A DNA stretch of 64,000 nucleotides from Agrilactobacillus fermenti. GTDB taxonomy: Bacteria > Bacillota > Bacilli > Lactobacillales > Lactobacillaceae. Shown piece by piece: positions 1 to 9,590 of this stretch; within the stretch, counting starts at the first letter, position 1, and each line of letters starts with the position of its first letter. The stretch covers positions 31,577-95,576 of the forward strand of contig NZ_JACGCJ010000007.1 in assembly GCF_021030645.1 (NCBI RefSeq), in the 5' to 3' direction. The position numbers and the translations under genes are program-made. The notes below the pieces were generated by a model. That model was not told the origin of the DNA and did not search any database. It worked only from the letters and a program-made list of their open reading frames with translations.

Positions 1-1452
1 TATGATTTGTTAGCGATCCGCGTAATTGTAAATTCAATTAGAGATTGTTATGCCGTTTTAGGTTCGATTCATACAAAATGGAAACCAATGCCTGGTCGCT
101 TTAAAGACTATATTGCCATGCCCAAAGCCAATGGCTACCAATCTCTGCACACAACCGTCATTGGGCCACAAGGGAAGCCGTTAGAAGTTCAGATTCGGAC
201 CGAAGATATGCATCACATTGCTGAATTTGGGGTTGCCGCACATTGGGCCTATAAAGAGGGTATCAAAGATCCAGTTAACTTGGATAAGAACGGTCACAAA
301 TTAGATATTTTTCGTGAAATTTTAGAAATTCAGGATGAATCTAACGATGCTGCTGATTTTATGGAAAGTGTCAAAGGTGATATTTTTTCTGATCGTGTCT
401 ACGTTTTTACACCTCGCGGGGATGTTTATGAATTACCGAAAGGCTCGATTCCTTTGGACTTTGCCTATGTGGTTCATACTGAAGTTGGTAATCACACCAT
501 CGGCGCTAAAGTTAATGGCAAGATCGTCCCTTTAAATTACCAACTTAAGAATGGCGACATTGTTGAAATGCTGACAGCAGCTAATGCAGCGCCAAGTCGA
601 GATTGGGTTTCTTTAGTGCACACTAGCCGGGCAAGAAATAAAATCAAGCGCTATTTCAAATTAGCTGATAAAGAAGTTAATATTGAAAAAGGGCGTGAAG
701 CACTAGAAAAAGCATTAACAGATAAAGGCTTTTTACCAAAAAAATACCTAACCAAAGAAGCGATGACCAAAGTTTTAGCTCGCTTTAACTTTGGTACAGA
801 AAATGAGCTACTTTCGGCTATTGGTTATGGTGAAATTTCACCACTGATCGTCACTAATCGGCTGACTGAATCGGATCGCAAAGAAAAAGAAGTAGAGGCT
901 CAAAAGGCGCGAGAAAAAGAAGTCTTTGAAAGTAATCCAACTCATGGGAAAAATACGCATAAACCAGAGACAACCGAAAAGCGTTCGTCCACAAGCAGCA
1001 ATGACAATATTATTATTCAAGGCGTAGACAATCTATTGGTTCATTTAGCAAAATGCTGTAACCCAGTACCCGGTGATGATATTGTCGGCTATGTAACTAA
1101 AGGCCGAGGTGTCACAATTCATCGTAGCGATTGTCCAAATATTCAAAATGCCAAGTCGATTCCTGGTAGATTGATTGACGTTTCTTGGCGAGATGGTTTC
1201 AACTCCAACCAGGCTTATAACACTGATCTAGAGATTTACGGTTATAATCGAAATGGCTTACTCAATGACGTCCTGCAGTCTTTAAACTCACAAACCAAGA
1301 ATTTGAACAATGTAAACGGCCGTGTAGATCACAATAAAATGGCGAATATCCACGTAACCGTTGGTGTAAATAATTCAGCTCATCTTGAACGATTGATCGA
1401 CAGCTTAAAAAATATTCCCGATATTTATGAAGTTAAACGGGCACAAGGGTGA
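1..1452 (+). CDS. rel: RelA/SpoT-family (p)ppGpp synthetase/hydrolase, 3' part
   Basis: The gene enters the window already open in frame 1, so the N-terminal hydrolase (HD) domain is outside. The visible 483 residues start inside the synthetase domain, including the conserved EVQIRT motif and the following HHIAEFGVAAHWAYKEG stretch. A TGS domain follows (from DRVYVFTPRGDVYELPKG), then the conserved CCNPVPGDDIVGY zinc-finger/RIS region and a C-terminal ACT domain. These are the domains of a long bifunctional Rel enzyme that makes and degrades the stringent-response alarmone at the ribosome. dtd follows six bases after the stop, the usual Firmicute rel-dtd pairing, so co-transcription is likely. 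Confidence 0.96.
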   Translation, partial: YDLLAIRVIVNSIRDCYAVLGSIHTKWKPMPGRFKDYIAMPKANGYQSLHTTVIGPQGKPLEVQIRTEDMHHIAEFGVAAHWAYKEGIKDPVNLDKNGHKLDIFREILEIQDESNDAADFMESVKGDIFSDRVYVFTPRGDVYELPKGSIPLDFAYVVHTEVGNHTIGAKVNGKIVPLNYQLKNGDIVEMLTAANAAPSRDWVSLVHTSRARNKIKRYFKLADKEVNIEKGREALEKALTDKGFLPKKYLTKEAMTKVLARFNFGTENELLSAIGYGEISPLIVTNRLTESDRKEKEVEAQKAREKEVFESNPTHGKNTHKPETTEKRSSTSSNDNIIIQGVDNLLVHLAKCCNPVPGDDIVGYVTKGRGVTIHRSDCPNIQNAKSIPGRLIDVSWRDGFNSNQAYNTDLEIYGYNRNGLLNDVLQSLNSQTKNLNNVNGRVDHNKMANIHVTVGVNNSAHLERLIDSLKNIPDIYEVKRAQG

Positions 1453-1458
1453 TAACGA

Positions 1459-1905
1459 ATGAAAGTAATTTTACAACGGGTAAAATCAGCCCATGTCCGT
1501 ATTGCGGACAAAATCGTTGGCGCTATTGATCAGGGTTTTTTATTATTAGTTGGGATTGAAGCCACAGACACACAAAAAGAGATTGACTATTTAGTGCATA
1601 AAATTGTCAACTTACGTGTCTTTACGGATAAAGCTGGTAAAATGAATTTACCAATTTCTGCAGTTGATGGCCAAATACTTTCGATTTCTCAATTTACGCT
1701 TTACGCCGATACGAAAAAAGGTAACCGGCCGAGCTACACTAATGCGGCGAGACCAGAGATTTCTGAACCAATTTATGATGCTTTCAACTTAGCCTTACAA
1801 CGGGCAGGGCTGAAAGTAGCAACTGGTAAATTTGGTGCTGATATGGCCGTTTCGTTAGTTAACGACGGTCCTGTGACGATAATTTTTGATACAGATAATA
1901 AATAA
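1459..1905 (+). CDS. dtd: D-aminoacyl-tRNA deacylase
   Basis: 148 residues, the full family length. It hydrolyses D-aminoacyl-tRNAs (D-Tyr, D-Asp and others, and Gly-tRNA(Ala)) to protect translation. The [18 protein letters not shown] block and the C-terminal [11 protein letters not shown] block are the signature motifs. NRP in the second half of the first block corresponds to the Gly-cisPro region that rejects L-amino acids. The start ATG lies just after the rel stop. The overlapping sense-strand frame that begins at 1886 is only an upstream extension of the next gene. Confidence 0.95.
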   Translation: MKVILQRVKSAHVRIADKIVGAIDQGFLLLVGIEATDTQKEIDYLVHKIVNLRVFTDKAGKMNLPISAVDGQILSISQFTLYADTKKGNRPSYTNAARPEISEPIYDAFNLALQRAGLKVATGKFGADMAVSLVNDGPVTIIFDTDNK

Positions 1906-1924
1906 TAATGTTAGGGCGTTTTTC

Positions 1925-2548
1925 ATGCAATTAGACAATTTTATTTGGGACTTTGATGGCACCTTATTTGATACTTATGGTCCAATTTTACAATCTTTTC
2001 AACAAGCTTTGAGTGATTTTGGGCTTCACTTTGACAAAAATGAACTTTATAAATTAATTAAAAAAGAATCGATTGGTTTTGCAATTGATCATTTTCACCA
2101 AGTATATGGCGTTGACAACAACGCTTTGAACAAGCATTACCACAAAATTGAATTTGAGCGTCAAAGTGCACCGAAACCTTTTGAAGATACAGTTGCTGTC
2201 ATTAAAAGCGTGGTTAACGCAAATAAACAGAATTTTTTATACACTCATCGCGATAACCATGTGTTTGATTTTCTTGAAAACTATGACTTGAAAAATAAGT
2301 TTGTTGGCTGTGTGACGTCTGATGGTGACTTTCCACGAAAGCCAGATCCAAGTGCTTTAAATTATTTGATTCAAACTTACAATTTAGAGCCAACACGTAC
2401 CGCAATGATTGGAGACCGTGCCATAGATGTGGTTGCCGGTAAAAATGCAAATATTCATACGATCTATTTTGATGTCGATCAATTTCATGATGACCATCAT
2501 GCGGATGCAGTCGTTCAAAGATTACAACAGATCACTCAATATATCTAA
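1925..2548 (+). CDS. HAD-superfamily hydrolase, phosphoglycolate phosphatase-like
   Basis: 207 residues from the ATG at 1925, which follows a GGGCG-type ribosome site. An upstream in-frame start at 1886 would overlap dtd and adds only non-conserved residues. Motif I is FIWDFDGTLFDTYGP near residue 5, with DxDGT acting as nucleophile and acid/base. A TH pair around residue 108 fits motif II. KPDP (about 145) carries the motif III lysine, and GDRAIDVVAGKNA (about 165) is motif IV. The C1-type helical cap lies between motifs I and II. The substrate cannot be told from sequence; the family hydrolyses small phosphomonoesters. It closes the rel-dtd group and is followed by a strong hairpin. Confidence 0.9.
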   Translation: MQLDNFIWDFDGTLFDTYGPILQSFQQALSDFGLHFDKNELYKLIKKESIGFAIDHFHQVYGVDNNALNKHYHKIEFERQSAPKPFEDTVAVIKSVVNANKQNFLYTHRDNHVFDFLENYDLKNKFVGCVTSDGDFPRKPDPSALNYLIQTYNLEPTRTAMIGDRAIDVVAGKNANIHTIYFDVDQFHDDHHADAVVQRLQQITQYI

Positions 2549-2559
2549 ATAATATCTAA

Positions 2560-2613
2560 AAAGCACACGCGCTCGAGAACAAATCGATGATTTGTCTAAA
2601 GCCTGTGTGCTTT
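2560..2613. terminator. Bidirectional terminator between HAD gene and amidase gene
   Basis: AAAGCACAC (2560-2568) pairs with GTGTGCTTT (2605-2613). An inner hairpin pairs ACAAATC with GATTTGT around the central GAT. It sits between two convergent genes, so it probably ends both. The right arm ends in TTTATTAG rather than a pure T run. Confidence 0.6.
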
Positions 2614-2638
2614 ATTAGTTCTACCTAATTTTGAAAAA

Positions 2639-3958
2639 TCAATTACCGAAATATGCCGTTAATCCACGGTATATGTCATCAGCAACTGCTTCTTGATAAC
2701 TTTCGGAAGTGATTTTAGCAAAATCTTTTGATGTATTAATATAGCCCATCTCTAGTAACACTGATGGCCGTTGATTATCTCGCAACACCTGAAAATCACC
2801 CAATCGGATGCCTTTGTTTGTCAATGGTAAATTACCAAAATTTTTATTTAACGTTGTTGCTAAGTCGTCATCTTTAGCTTTACGATAATAGTAAGTCGTA
2901 AAGCCACTGGCATCATTCTTTGCTTCTGAAGAGTCAAAATGAAAACTGATAAACGCATCAGCGTTGGCTTTATTCGCAATTTGCGGGCGTTCAGCCAATG
3001 AAACAAATTGGTCGGTACTTCGCGTTAAAATAACATTTGCCCCAGCTTCCCGTAGTTTTGAGGCTGTCATCTCAGCAACCTTTAGCGTATATGTTTTTTC
3101 AAACTTACCATTCGCTGAAACTGCACCGGAATCAGCACCGCCGTGACCAGGATCTAATACGATCGTAGCTGCGGACAAACGACTTGGTTTTTGGATCGGT
3201 ATGATTTTAGCTCTTTCTGTTACGACCCAACTCGCCACATAACCAATCTTACCATCGGATGTTCGAGCTTGATACCAATTGCCACTCTGTTTAAGTAAAG
3301 TCAACGTCGTTTGTGCTGGTAGGACAGTGACAATGCTTGCCGCAGTATTAGGTTGCATTCTTAGCTTGGTATCAGCTTGATTGGTTACTAGTTCCATGGT
3401 GTTACTTAAATCAGCACTTTGATTTGTGGGGGCTGGTTGATTTTTCTGAGCTTCATTTTGACTGATTTCACTAAGCTGACTGCTCTTTAGCCAACCAACA
3501 AGTTGACCATACTTGATTTGTGTCCAATCACCACTGTTGTACAAAATAGTCACCACACTGCCAGCTGGTGGTGTGGCCAATACTTGACCGTTCTCACTTG
3601 CTGTTTGAAATAAATCCACACCAGCCGTATTGATGCGACCACTTTTTGTACTTGAATTCAGACCGATTTCGGTATTATCCACTAACCAGCTCGCCACCCA
3701 ACCAATTTTCGTTTCATCTAAGCGAATCTGGTACCAGCCATTTTTTTGACCGATCACGTCAAGCCGCTGTCCGGCTTTAACTTTCGACATCACGTCATAT
3801 GAGAGACTTGGCCCGGTGCGGACGTTAACGATTGCAGCCTTAACTTGAATTTGATTTTGATCAGCTAATGCCACTGCCGATCCAGTTGCTAACAAGAGGC
3901 CAAAAACAATCAGAATAATATTAAAGTATTTTTTTAGAAGCTGTAGGCTTTGTTTCAT
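2639..3958 (-). CDS. N-acetylmuramoyl-L-alanine amidase with SH3b repeats (LytH-like)
   Basis: 439 residues from the ATG at 3958; the longer frame from 3973 lacks a ribosome site. An N-terminal hydrophobic segment (ILIVFGLLLATGSAVALA) acts as signal anchor or signal peptide. Three bacterial SH3 repeats follow, each with the VNVRTGPS-like or equivalent start and a GWVASWLV or GYVASWVV end. A C-terminal Amidase_3 domain has zinc ligands in DPGHGG, KFEK and SFHFD and the catalytic Glu in LLEMGYINT. It cleaves the amide bond between MurNAc and the stem peptide. The rel-dtd-(amidase)-hisS-aspS neighbourhood matches that of staphylococcal lytH, but here the gene is inverted. Confidence 0.9.
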   Translation of the reverse strand: MKQSLQLLKKYFNIILIVFGLLLATGSAVALADQNQIQVKAAIVNVRTGPSLSYDVMSKVKAGQRLDVIGQKNGWYQIRLDETKIGWVASWLVDNTEIGLNSSTKSGRINTAGVDLFQTASENGQVLATPPAGSVVTILYNSGDWTQIKYGQLVGWLKSSQLSEISQNEAQKNQPAPTNQSADLSNTMELVTNQADTKLRMQPNTAASIVTVLPAQTTLTLLKQSGNWYQARTSDGKIGYVASWVVTERAKIIPIQKPSRLSAATIVLDPGHGGADSGAVSANGKFEKTYTLKVAEMTASKLREAGANVILTRSTDQFVSLAERPQIANKANADAFISFHFDSSEAKNDASGFTTYYYRKAKDDDLATTLNKNFGNLPLTNKGIRLGDFQVLRDNQRPSVLLEMGYINTSKDFAKITSESYQEAVADDIYRGLTAYFGN

Positions 3959-3992
3959 AGTGATCTTTCCCATATACGTATTTAAAGTTCAT

Positions 3993-4021
3993 ACTATAAT
4001 ATATCAAACTGCCACCAGCAA
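3993..4021 (-). promoter_or_regulatory. Likely promoter of the amidase gene
   Basis: Read on the minus strand: -35 TTGCTG (4016-4021), 17-base spacer, -10 TATAGT (3993-3998), 35 bases before the amidase start. Inferred from consensus match only. Confidence 0.5.
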
Positions 4022-4076
4022 TCGTTCATTTTTAACAAATCACATAAAAATCTTAAAGACTTTTACAATTTCTGGG

Positions 4077-4106
4077 TTGACTTTTTACTGTAAAATGCGG
4101 TAATCT
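4077..4106 (+). promoter_or_regulatory. Promoter of the hisS-aspS T-box transcript
   Basis: -35 TTGACT (4077-4082) and -10 TAATCT (4101-4106) with an 18-base spacer, placed directly before the T-box leader. Confidence 0.6.
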
Positions 4107-4112
4107 CAGAGG

Positions 4113-4319
4113 TAATTAATAAATAATAATGTGCTTTTGAGAAAGACAATACATAGGGTTAGTACAGAGAGATACGGTAGCTGAAAAGTATCATGGCCTT
4201 CTGACACTTTTGAATTAAGCTTGGTACGCGCCCGTTGGCAACAACGTTATCAATTTCAGTTGATTTTAACTAGGTGGTACCGTGCGCAAGCGCCCTTGTT
4301 CTTACAAGGGCGCTTTTTC
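4113..4319 (+). ncRNA. T-box riboswitch leader of hisS-aspS
   Basis: The leader holds the T-box sequence AGGTGGTACCGTGC (4272-4285), which pairs with the free CCA end of uncharged tRNA to form the antiterminator. A strong intrinsic terminator lies directly downstream. Stem I spans roughly 4130-4225. Its specifier side reads TTCT-GACAC-TTT (GACAC at 4203-4207), aligned with TTCT-GGC-GTTT of the glyQ leader in this window. GAC (Asp) and CAC (His) overlap by one base, fitting the two synthetases downstream. Pairings were judged by eye; the 5' end is estimated from the promoter. Confidence 0.9.
4288..4319 (+). terminator. T-box regulated terminator of hisS
   Basis: A 12-bp stem, AAGCGCCCTTGT (4288-4299) with ACAAGGGCGCTT (4304-4315), has a short TCTT-type loop and a T-rich tail. 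It follows the T-box motif immediately and should form when tRNA is charged. Confidence 0.88.
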
Positions 4320-4368
4320 TTTTGATTTTAATTTCTCAAATACACCATCTCTAGAAAGAAGGAACTTC

Positions 4369-5667
4369 ATGAAATACCAACGTCCAAAGGGAACAGCCGA
4401 CATTTTGCCGGGTGAATCCGAGAAATGGCAATATATTGAAGCCACTGCGCGTCAAATTTTTGATCGTTATCGTTTTGCTGAAATTCGCACACCTTTATTT
4501 GAAGCTTACGATGTTTTTTCGCGTAGTTCAGGCGAAACATCTGATATTGTGACAAAAGAAATGTACGATTTTGACGATAAGGGTGGCCGGCATATGGCTC
4601 TGCGTCCAGAGGGCACAGCTGGAGTGGTTCGCGCCTTTGTGGAAAACAAACTCTATGGTCCAGAATATAATAAACCTTATAAAGTTTATTATATGGGCCC
4701 AATGTTTCGCTATGAGCGACCTCAATCTGGACGGCAACGAGAATTTCATCAAATTGGGGTTGAAGCTTTTGGCGCTGAAAATCCGGCATTAGATGTTGAA
4801 ATTATCGCAATGGCAGTTCAATTATTGCAAACCTTTGGTGTTAATGATCTTAAACTAGCCATTAATACCTTAGGTGATCCCGAAACACGCCAAAACTATC
4901 ATCAAGCATTAGTTGATTTCTTAAGACCACATTTTGATGAATTAAGCGACGATTCCAAGGTCCGTCTTGAAAAAAATCCGCTTCGTGTTCTAGACAGTAA
5001 GGACCCTAAAGATAAAGCAATCGTTGCGAATGCACCATCAATTTTGGATTATTTGACAGCGGATGCGCAAAAACACTTCGAAACTGTCAAACAATTACTG
5101 ACCGATTTAAAAATTAACTATGTCATCGATGCCAATATGGTTCGTGGATTAGATTATTATAATCATACGATTTTTGAAATTATGACGACTAGTCCTGCAT
5201 TTGACAATAAAGAAACCACCGTTATTGCTGGCGGCCGCTATGACGGTTTAGTTAAAGAATTAGGCGGTCCCGAAACATCTGGCTTTGGTTTTGGATTAGG
5301 TGTCGAACGTTTGATTCTTTTGCTTGATGCCGCTAAAGCAGCAAAAATGAAACACGATTTAGATGTTTATATTGTTGGGCTAGGTTCGGATACATCAGAC
5401 ACGACTTTAGCTTTAGCCCAAGCCTTGCGCGCGCAAGGCTTCTCTGCAGACCGGGATTTCTTGAATCGTAAAGCCAAAGCTCAGTTTAAATCTGCCAATC
5501 GTAATAACGCCGCTGTAGTAATTACAATTGGCGATGAAGAGCTGGCTCAACAAACAGCACAAGTTAAAGATATGAAAACAGGACAACAAAAATCAGTTGC
5601 TATGGCAACATTGACCAACAACTTTAAGGGTGTTTATCAAGAATTTAGAGATAGTGAGGAAAAATAA
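4369..5667 (+). CDS. hisS: Histidyl-tRNA synthetase
   Basis: 432 residues from the ATG at 4369, after GAAGGAAC; the frame stays open upstream into the leader terminator, which is not coding. Class II motifs are visible: [15 protein letters not shown] (motif 2 lead), [19 protein letters not shown] (motif 2), the histidine-binding [13 protein letters not shown] segment and motif 3 [13 protein letters not shown]-terminal anticodon-binding domain follows. It charges tRNA(His) in the cytosol. The downstream aspS starts one base after the stop, so both are expressed from the T-box-controlled transcript. Confidence 0.97.
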   Translation: MKYQRPKGTADILPGESEKWQYIEATARQIFDRYRFAEIRTPLFEAYDVFSRSSGETSDIVTKEMYDFDDKGGRHMALRPEGTAGVVRAFVENKLYGPEYNKPYKVYYMGPMFRYERPQSGRQREFHQIGVEAFGAENPALDVEIIAMAVQLLQTFGVNDLKLAINTLGDPETRQNYHQALVDFLRPHFDELSDDSKVRLEKNPLRVLDSKDPKDKAIVANAPSILDYLTADAQKHFETVKQLLTDLKINYVIDANMVRGLDYYNHTIFEIMTTSPAFDNKETTVIAGGRYDGLVKELGGPETSGFGFGLGVERLILLLDAAKAAKMKHDLDVYIVGLGSDTSDTTLALAQALRAQGFSADRDFLNRKAKAQFKSANRNNAAVVITIGDEELAQQTAQVKDMKTGQQKSVAMATLTNNFKGVYQEFRDSEEK

Positions 5668-7443
5668 TTGAAAAAACGAACAAATTACGCGGGCTTAATT
5701 ACTGAGTCGTACGTTGGTCAGACAGTCACATTATATGGTTGGGTGCAAAAGCGTCGTGATTTAGGCAATTTAATTTTTATTGACTTACGTGATCGTGAAG
5801 GTATCTTGCAGTTGGTTTTCAGCAAAGAGTTTTCAGAGACAGCTTTGGCAACTGCTGAAACATTACGAGCAGAATTTGTCATCGAAGCTGAGGGAAAAGT
5901 TGTGGCACGGGCAGAAAATGCTATCAACCCTAAAATGACCACTGGTAAAGTCGAAGTTGAAGTCAGCAATGTCAAGATTTTGAACAAATCTAAGACGCCG
6001 CCGTTTTATATTGAAGACGGCGTTGCCGCCTCAGAGGACCTTAAATTAAAATATCGTTATCTAGACTTACGCCGCCCAGAGATGTCTAAGGCAATTCGAA
6101 CTCGGGCTCAAATCATGAAATCTGTCCATCACTTCTTTGATCGTCAAGATTTTATTGAAATTGAAACGCCTAATTTAACAAAATCAACCCCTGAAGGCGC
6201 ACGAGACTACTTGGTCCCATCTCGGGTATATCCAGGAAGTTTCTTTGCTTTGCCACAATCACCACAGCTATTTAAACAATTGTTAATGAGCGCCGGCTTT
6301 GACCGCTACTATCAAATTGCCCGTTGCTTCCGGGATGAAGATTTGCGCGGTGATCGGCAACCAGAGTTTACCCAAATTGATATGGAAACCAGCTTTTTAG
6401 ATGCAAAAGGCATTCAAGAATTGACTGAAGGCTTAATTGCTGAAATCATGCATGATGAGAAGGGCATTGATGTCAAACTGCCATTCCCACGGATGGATTG
6501 GGATGAAGCTATGGCACGTTTTGGTTCAGACAAGCCAGATACTCGTTTTGGGATGGAATTACAGGATCTCTCTGAATTGTTTAAGGATAGTGATTTCAAA
6601 GTCTTTAGTGGTGCTATCCAAAACGGAGGTCAAGTCAAAGCAATCGTGGTGCCAGATGCGGCTGATAAATATTCTCGTAAAGATATTGAAGCTCAGCAAG
6701 AGCACATCAAACGTTATGGTGCTAAGGGCTTGGCATTTGTAAAAGTAACAGCTGACGACCTAACTGGACCAGTAGCCAAATTCATCAAAGCACAACGCAC
6801 CGAATTATTACAAACACTCGATGCCAAAGCTGGTGATTTAATTTTATTTGTCGCTGATACACGGAAAGTCGTTGCCGATAGCTTGGGCTATTTAAGATTA
6901 CATTTTGCGCATGATTTGGATATGATCGACGAAACACAGTTCAACTTCTTATGGGTCGTTAATTGGCCACTATTTGAATATGATGAAGGTATTCATCGCT
7001 GGACAGCGGCACATCATCCATTTACAATGCCAAATGAGGCAGATCTGCACTACTTAGATGAAGGTGAAGACCCTCATAAAGCCCATGCCCAAAGTTATGA
7101 TATCGTCTTAAATGGTTATGAATTGGGCGGCGGTTCGATTCGTATTCATACGCGGGAAGTTCAGGAAAAAATGTTGCGTGCTTTAGGCTTTACCAAAGAA
7201 AGAGCTGAAAGCCAATTTGGTTTCTTACTAGATGCCTTGAATTATGGTTTCCCACCACATGGCGGCTTAGCAATTGGTTTAGATCGCTTTGCCATGCTAT
7301 TATCTGGCCGTGATAATATTCGTGATGTCATCGCCTTTCCAAAAAATTCCAAAGCCACTGAGCCAATGACAAATGCGCCAATGCCAGTTGCCGCAGAACA
7401 ATTAGATGAATTAGGTATTGAAGTCGAAAAACCTTTAGACTAA
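5668..7443 (+). CDS. aspS: Aspartyl-tRNA synthetase
   Basis: 591 residues, bacterial-type length. It begins with TTG, immediately after the hisS stop and seven bases after GTGAGGA. The N-terminal OB-fold anticodon-binding domain ([26 protein letters not shown]) is followed by the class II catalytic core: [27 protein letters not shown] (motif 2) and [18 protein letters not shown] (motif 3). The bacterial GAD insertion domain lies between motifs 2 and 3. It charges tRNA(Asp). Co-transcription with hisS under one T-box leader explains a specifier that could sense both tRNAs. Confidence 0.97.
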   Translation: MKKRTNYAGLITESYVGQTVTLYGWVQKRRDLGNLIFIDLRDREGILQLVFSKEFSETALATAETLRAEFVIEAEGKVVARAENAINPKMTTGKVEVEVSNVKILNKSKTPPFYIEDGVAASEDLKLKYRYLDLRRPEMSKAIRTRAQIMKSVHHFFDRQDFIEIETPNLTKSTPEGARDYLVPSRVYPGSFFALPQSPQLFKQLLMSAGFDRYYQIARCFRDEDLRGDRQPEFTQIDMETSFLDAKGIQELTEGLIAEIMHDEKGIDVKLPFPRMDWDEAMARFGSDKPDTRFGMELQDLSELFKDSDFKVFSGAIQNGGQVKAIVVPDAADKYSRKDIEAQQEHIKRYGAKGLAFVKVTADDLTGPVAKFIKAQRTELLQTLDAKAGDLILFVADTRKVVADSLGYLRLHFAHDLDMIDETQFNFLWVVNWPLFEYDEGIHRWTAAHHPFTMPNEADLHYLDEGEDPHKAHAQSYDIVLNGYELGGGSIRIHTREVQEKMLRALGFTKERAESQFGFLLDALNYGFPPHGGLAIGLDRFAMLLSGRDNIRDVIAFPKNSKATEPMTNAPMPVAAEQLDELGIEVEKPLD

Positions 7444-7513
7444 TTTAACTTTTTTGTAGTTAAAAAACTTAGTTCATAAAAGTGAACGTGTATTGCTTAG
7501 CTGAGCAATCTAA

Positions 7514-7541
7514 TTGTGCAAAATTGAATATTCGGTATAAT
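7514..7541 (+). promoter_or_regulatory. Likely promoter of msrB-msrA
   Basis: -35 TTGTGC (7514-7519), 16-base spacer, -10 TATAAT (7536-7541), 20 bases before the msrB start. A short palindrome, ATTGCTTAGCTGAGCAAT, lies just upstream (about 7492-7509) and could be an operator or a weak aspS terminator. Confidence 0.5.
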
Positions 7542-7561
7542 TGAATCTGGAGGTGTGGCTT

Positions 7562-8014
7562 ATGTCTAACCAAGATACGGATCAAAAATCACTTGATCTA
7601 GCTAAATTAAAACAACGCTTAACCCCAGAACAGTACAATGTCACCCAACATGCAGCGACAGAGCGGCCATTTTCTGGTGAATATGATGACTTTTATGAAC
7701 CTGGAATATACGTCGACGTTGTCAGCGGTGAACCATTGTTTTCATCACTGGATAAATATGATGCTGGTTGCGGTTGGCCATCATTTACCAAACCAATTGC
7801 TAAATTGAAAGAAAAGCGTGACCGTTCTTTTCTAATGGAACGTACCGAAGTCCGCAGTCAAGAGGCAGATTCTCATTTAGGCCATGTTTTTACGGACGGT
7901 CCTCAAGATAAAGGCGGCCTACGCTACTGTATCAATTCAGCTGCCCTACGTTTTGTGCCCAAATCAGAGTTACAAACACAGGGGTACGGTGCTTACTTAA
8001 AATTATTTGACTAA
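7562..8014 (+). CDS. msrB: Peptide methionine (R)-S-oxide reductase
   Basis: 150 residues from the ATG at 7562, after CTGGAGG. It reduces the R epimer of methionine sulfoxide in proteins. SelR-domain motifs are present: [20 protein letters not shown] and the catalytic Cys in [11 protein letters not shown] near the C terminus. The zinc-binding CxxC pairs of many MsrB proteins are absent, as in the zinc-free subgroup. msrA follows 25 bases downstream, so the pair together repairs both sulfoxide epimers after oxidative stress. Confidence 0.95.
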   Translation: MSNQDTDQKSLDLAKLKQRLTPEQYNVTQHAATERPFSGEYDDFYEPGIYVDVVSGEPLFSSLDKYDAGCGWPSFTKPIAKLKEKRDRSFLMERTEVRSQEADSHLGHVFTDGPQDKGGLRYCINSAALRFVPKSELQTQGYGAYLKLFD

Positions 8015-8039
8015 TTCCGAATCAGAAAGCGTGATATTA

Positions 8040-8564
8040 ATGACAGTTGAAAAAGCAATTTTTGCTGGCGGGTGTTTTTGGTGTATGGTTCAACCATTTG
8101 ATACCCAGCCAGGCGTGATCTCAGTTGTTTCTGGCTATACCGGTGGGCATGTTGCCAATCCGACATACGAACAAGTATTAACACACAAAACTGGTCATAC
8201 TGAGGCCGTTGAGATCACATTCGATAATGATGTCATGAGTTATGAAGATCTAGTTAATATTTACTGGCAAGTTACTGACCCTACTGATGCCATGGGGCAA
8301 TTTCAAGACCGTGGTGATAATTATCGCCCTGTTATTTTTGTAAACTCGTCTGAGCAACGGACTATCGCCGAAAAGTCTAAAGCCGCTCTTGCTGCTAGTG
8401 GGCGCTTTGATAAACCAATCGTAACTCAAATCGAAACTGCTAAACCATTTTATCCAGCTGAGACCTACCACCAAGATTTTTATAAGAAAGATCCTAGCCG
8501 GTATGCCTTAGAAGAAGCCGGTGGCCGGGCACAATTTATCAAAAGCCATTGGCACAAAAATTAA
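8040..8564 (+). CDS. msrA: Peptide methionine (S)-S-oxide reductase
   Basis: 174 residues from the ATG at 8040. The in-frame ATG at 8007 overlaps msrB and adds poorly conserved residues. The catalytic motif [15 protein letters not shown] holds the nucleophilic Cys at about residue 13. [16 protein letters not shown] and [12 protein letters not shown] are typical MsrA blocks. It reduces Met-S-sulfoxide using thioredoxin. A strong terminator follows, so msrB-msrA forms a two-gene operon. Confidence 0.95.
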   Translation: MTVEKAIFAGGCFWCMVQPFDTQPGVISVVSGYTGGHVANPTYEQVLTHKTGHTEAVEITFDNDVMSYEDLVNIYWQVTDPTDAMGQFQDRGDNYRPVIFVNSSEQRTIAEKSKAALAASGRFDKPIVTQIETAKPFYPAETYHQDFYKKDPSRYALEEAGGRAQFIKSHWHKN

Positions 8565-8599
8565 AAGCTGACCTTTAATTTTTATGAAATTAAACAGCT

Positions 8600-8641
8600 A
8601 AAAAGGACAGGGCAATCTTATTGCAAACCTGTCCTTTTTTT
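8600..8641 (+). terminator. Terminator after msrA
   Basis: AAAAGGACAGG pairs with CCTGTCCTTTT across a loop of about 16 bases and is followed by a run of seven Ts. Confidence 0.85.
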
Positions 8642-8700
8642 AGTTATATGATAAAATCTAATTTATTCAAACTCAAAGGAAAATGAGGCAAAATTAATTC

Positions 8701-9576
8701 ATGATAGAATTAGATCGAATTGTCCGGCGCCATCAGAATTTTAGTAGAGCAACGAGTGCTTTTTTCTACGCACTATCCGTTGCGTTTGCGCTTAATTTCT
8801 TTTGGGAGCCGGGCGGAATTTATGCATCAGGGATTACCGGTGCAGCTCAATTGGTGGCGACGATTACCAAACACTGGGCAGTACCCTTATCAACACCGGT
8901 GATGTTAACTGTTTTAAATGCACCGCTATTTATCTTAGCTTGGCGAAAAATTGGCCATCATTTTACAATATTTACGATGCTATCTGTTATTTTATCTAGT
9001 ATATTGATCAAGGTAATTGTTGTTAAGACAGTGATCAATGATCCAATTATCTGTGCTATTTTTGGAGCTATTTTTAATGGTATCGGCACCGGTTTAGCTT
9101 TGCGTAATGGTATCTCAACCGGGGGCTTAGATATCTTGGGCATCACGTTGCGTAAAAAAACAGGTCGAAGTGTGGGCACAATTAATATCGCCTTTAATGT
9201 CATGATACTGATTGCTGCGGGCTTTGTTTACAGCTGGCCCCATGCTTTTTACAGCGCTCTAGGTATTTTCATCAATGGTCGTGTGATCGACATGCTCTAC
9301 ACTCGAGATCGGCGTTTGCAAGTTATGATCGTGACCAGTCGGCCCAAAGCAGTCATTACGCAAATTCAAAATGAGATGCCCCGGGGGATCACCATTGTTC
9401 ACGATGCAGAAGGGGCGTATAAACATCAAGAAAAAACCATTTTATTTACCGTCATTTCTCAGTTTGAGATCTACGATTTGGAGAACGCAATGAAACTGGC
9501 GGATGAGCATGCTTTTGTTAGTATTACCAGTGCCGTTAAGATTATCGGCCGTTTTTATGAACCAAAACAAGAATAA
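8701..9576 (+). CDS. YitT-family membrane protein (DUF161/DUF2179)
   Basis: 291 residues. The N-terminal two thirds hold about five hydrophobic segments, with the family-typical [16 protein letters not shown] and [13 protein letters not shown] loops. The C-terminal soluble part ([18 protein letters not shown] onwards to [14 protein letters not shown]) matches a DUF2179-type ligand-binding fold. These proteins are widespread in Firmicutes; their transported substrate is unknown, although a transporter role is often proposed. The ATG at 8701 is preceded only by a weak ribosome site (GAGGCAAAA about 12 bases upstream). It lies just ahead of nfo and may be read together with it. Confidence 0.88.
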   Translation: MIELDRIVRRHQNFSRATSAFFYALSVAFALNFFWEPGGIYASGITGAAQLVATITKHWAVPLSTPVMLTVLNAPLFILAWRKIGHHFTIFTMLSVILSSILIKVIVVKTVINDPIICAIFGAIFNGIGTGLALRNGISTGGLDILGITLRKKTGRSVGTINIAFNVMILIAAGFVYSWPHAFYSALGIFINGRVIDMLYTRDRRLQVMIVTSRPKAVITQIQNEMPRGITIVHDAEGAYKHQEKTILFTVISQFEIYDLENAMKLADEHAFVSITSAVKIIGRFYEPKQE

Positions 9577-9590
9577 TTGGAGGTATGAAA

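Noticed and set aside
4367..4789. Open frame of 140 codons on the minus strand
   Set aside because: It lies wholly inside hisS, whose synthetase motifs are clear; it has no ribosome site or recognisable domain.
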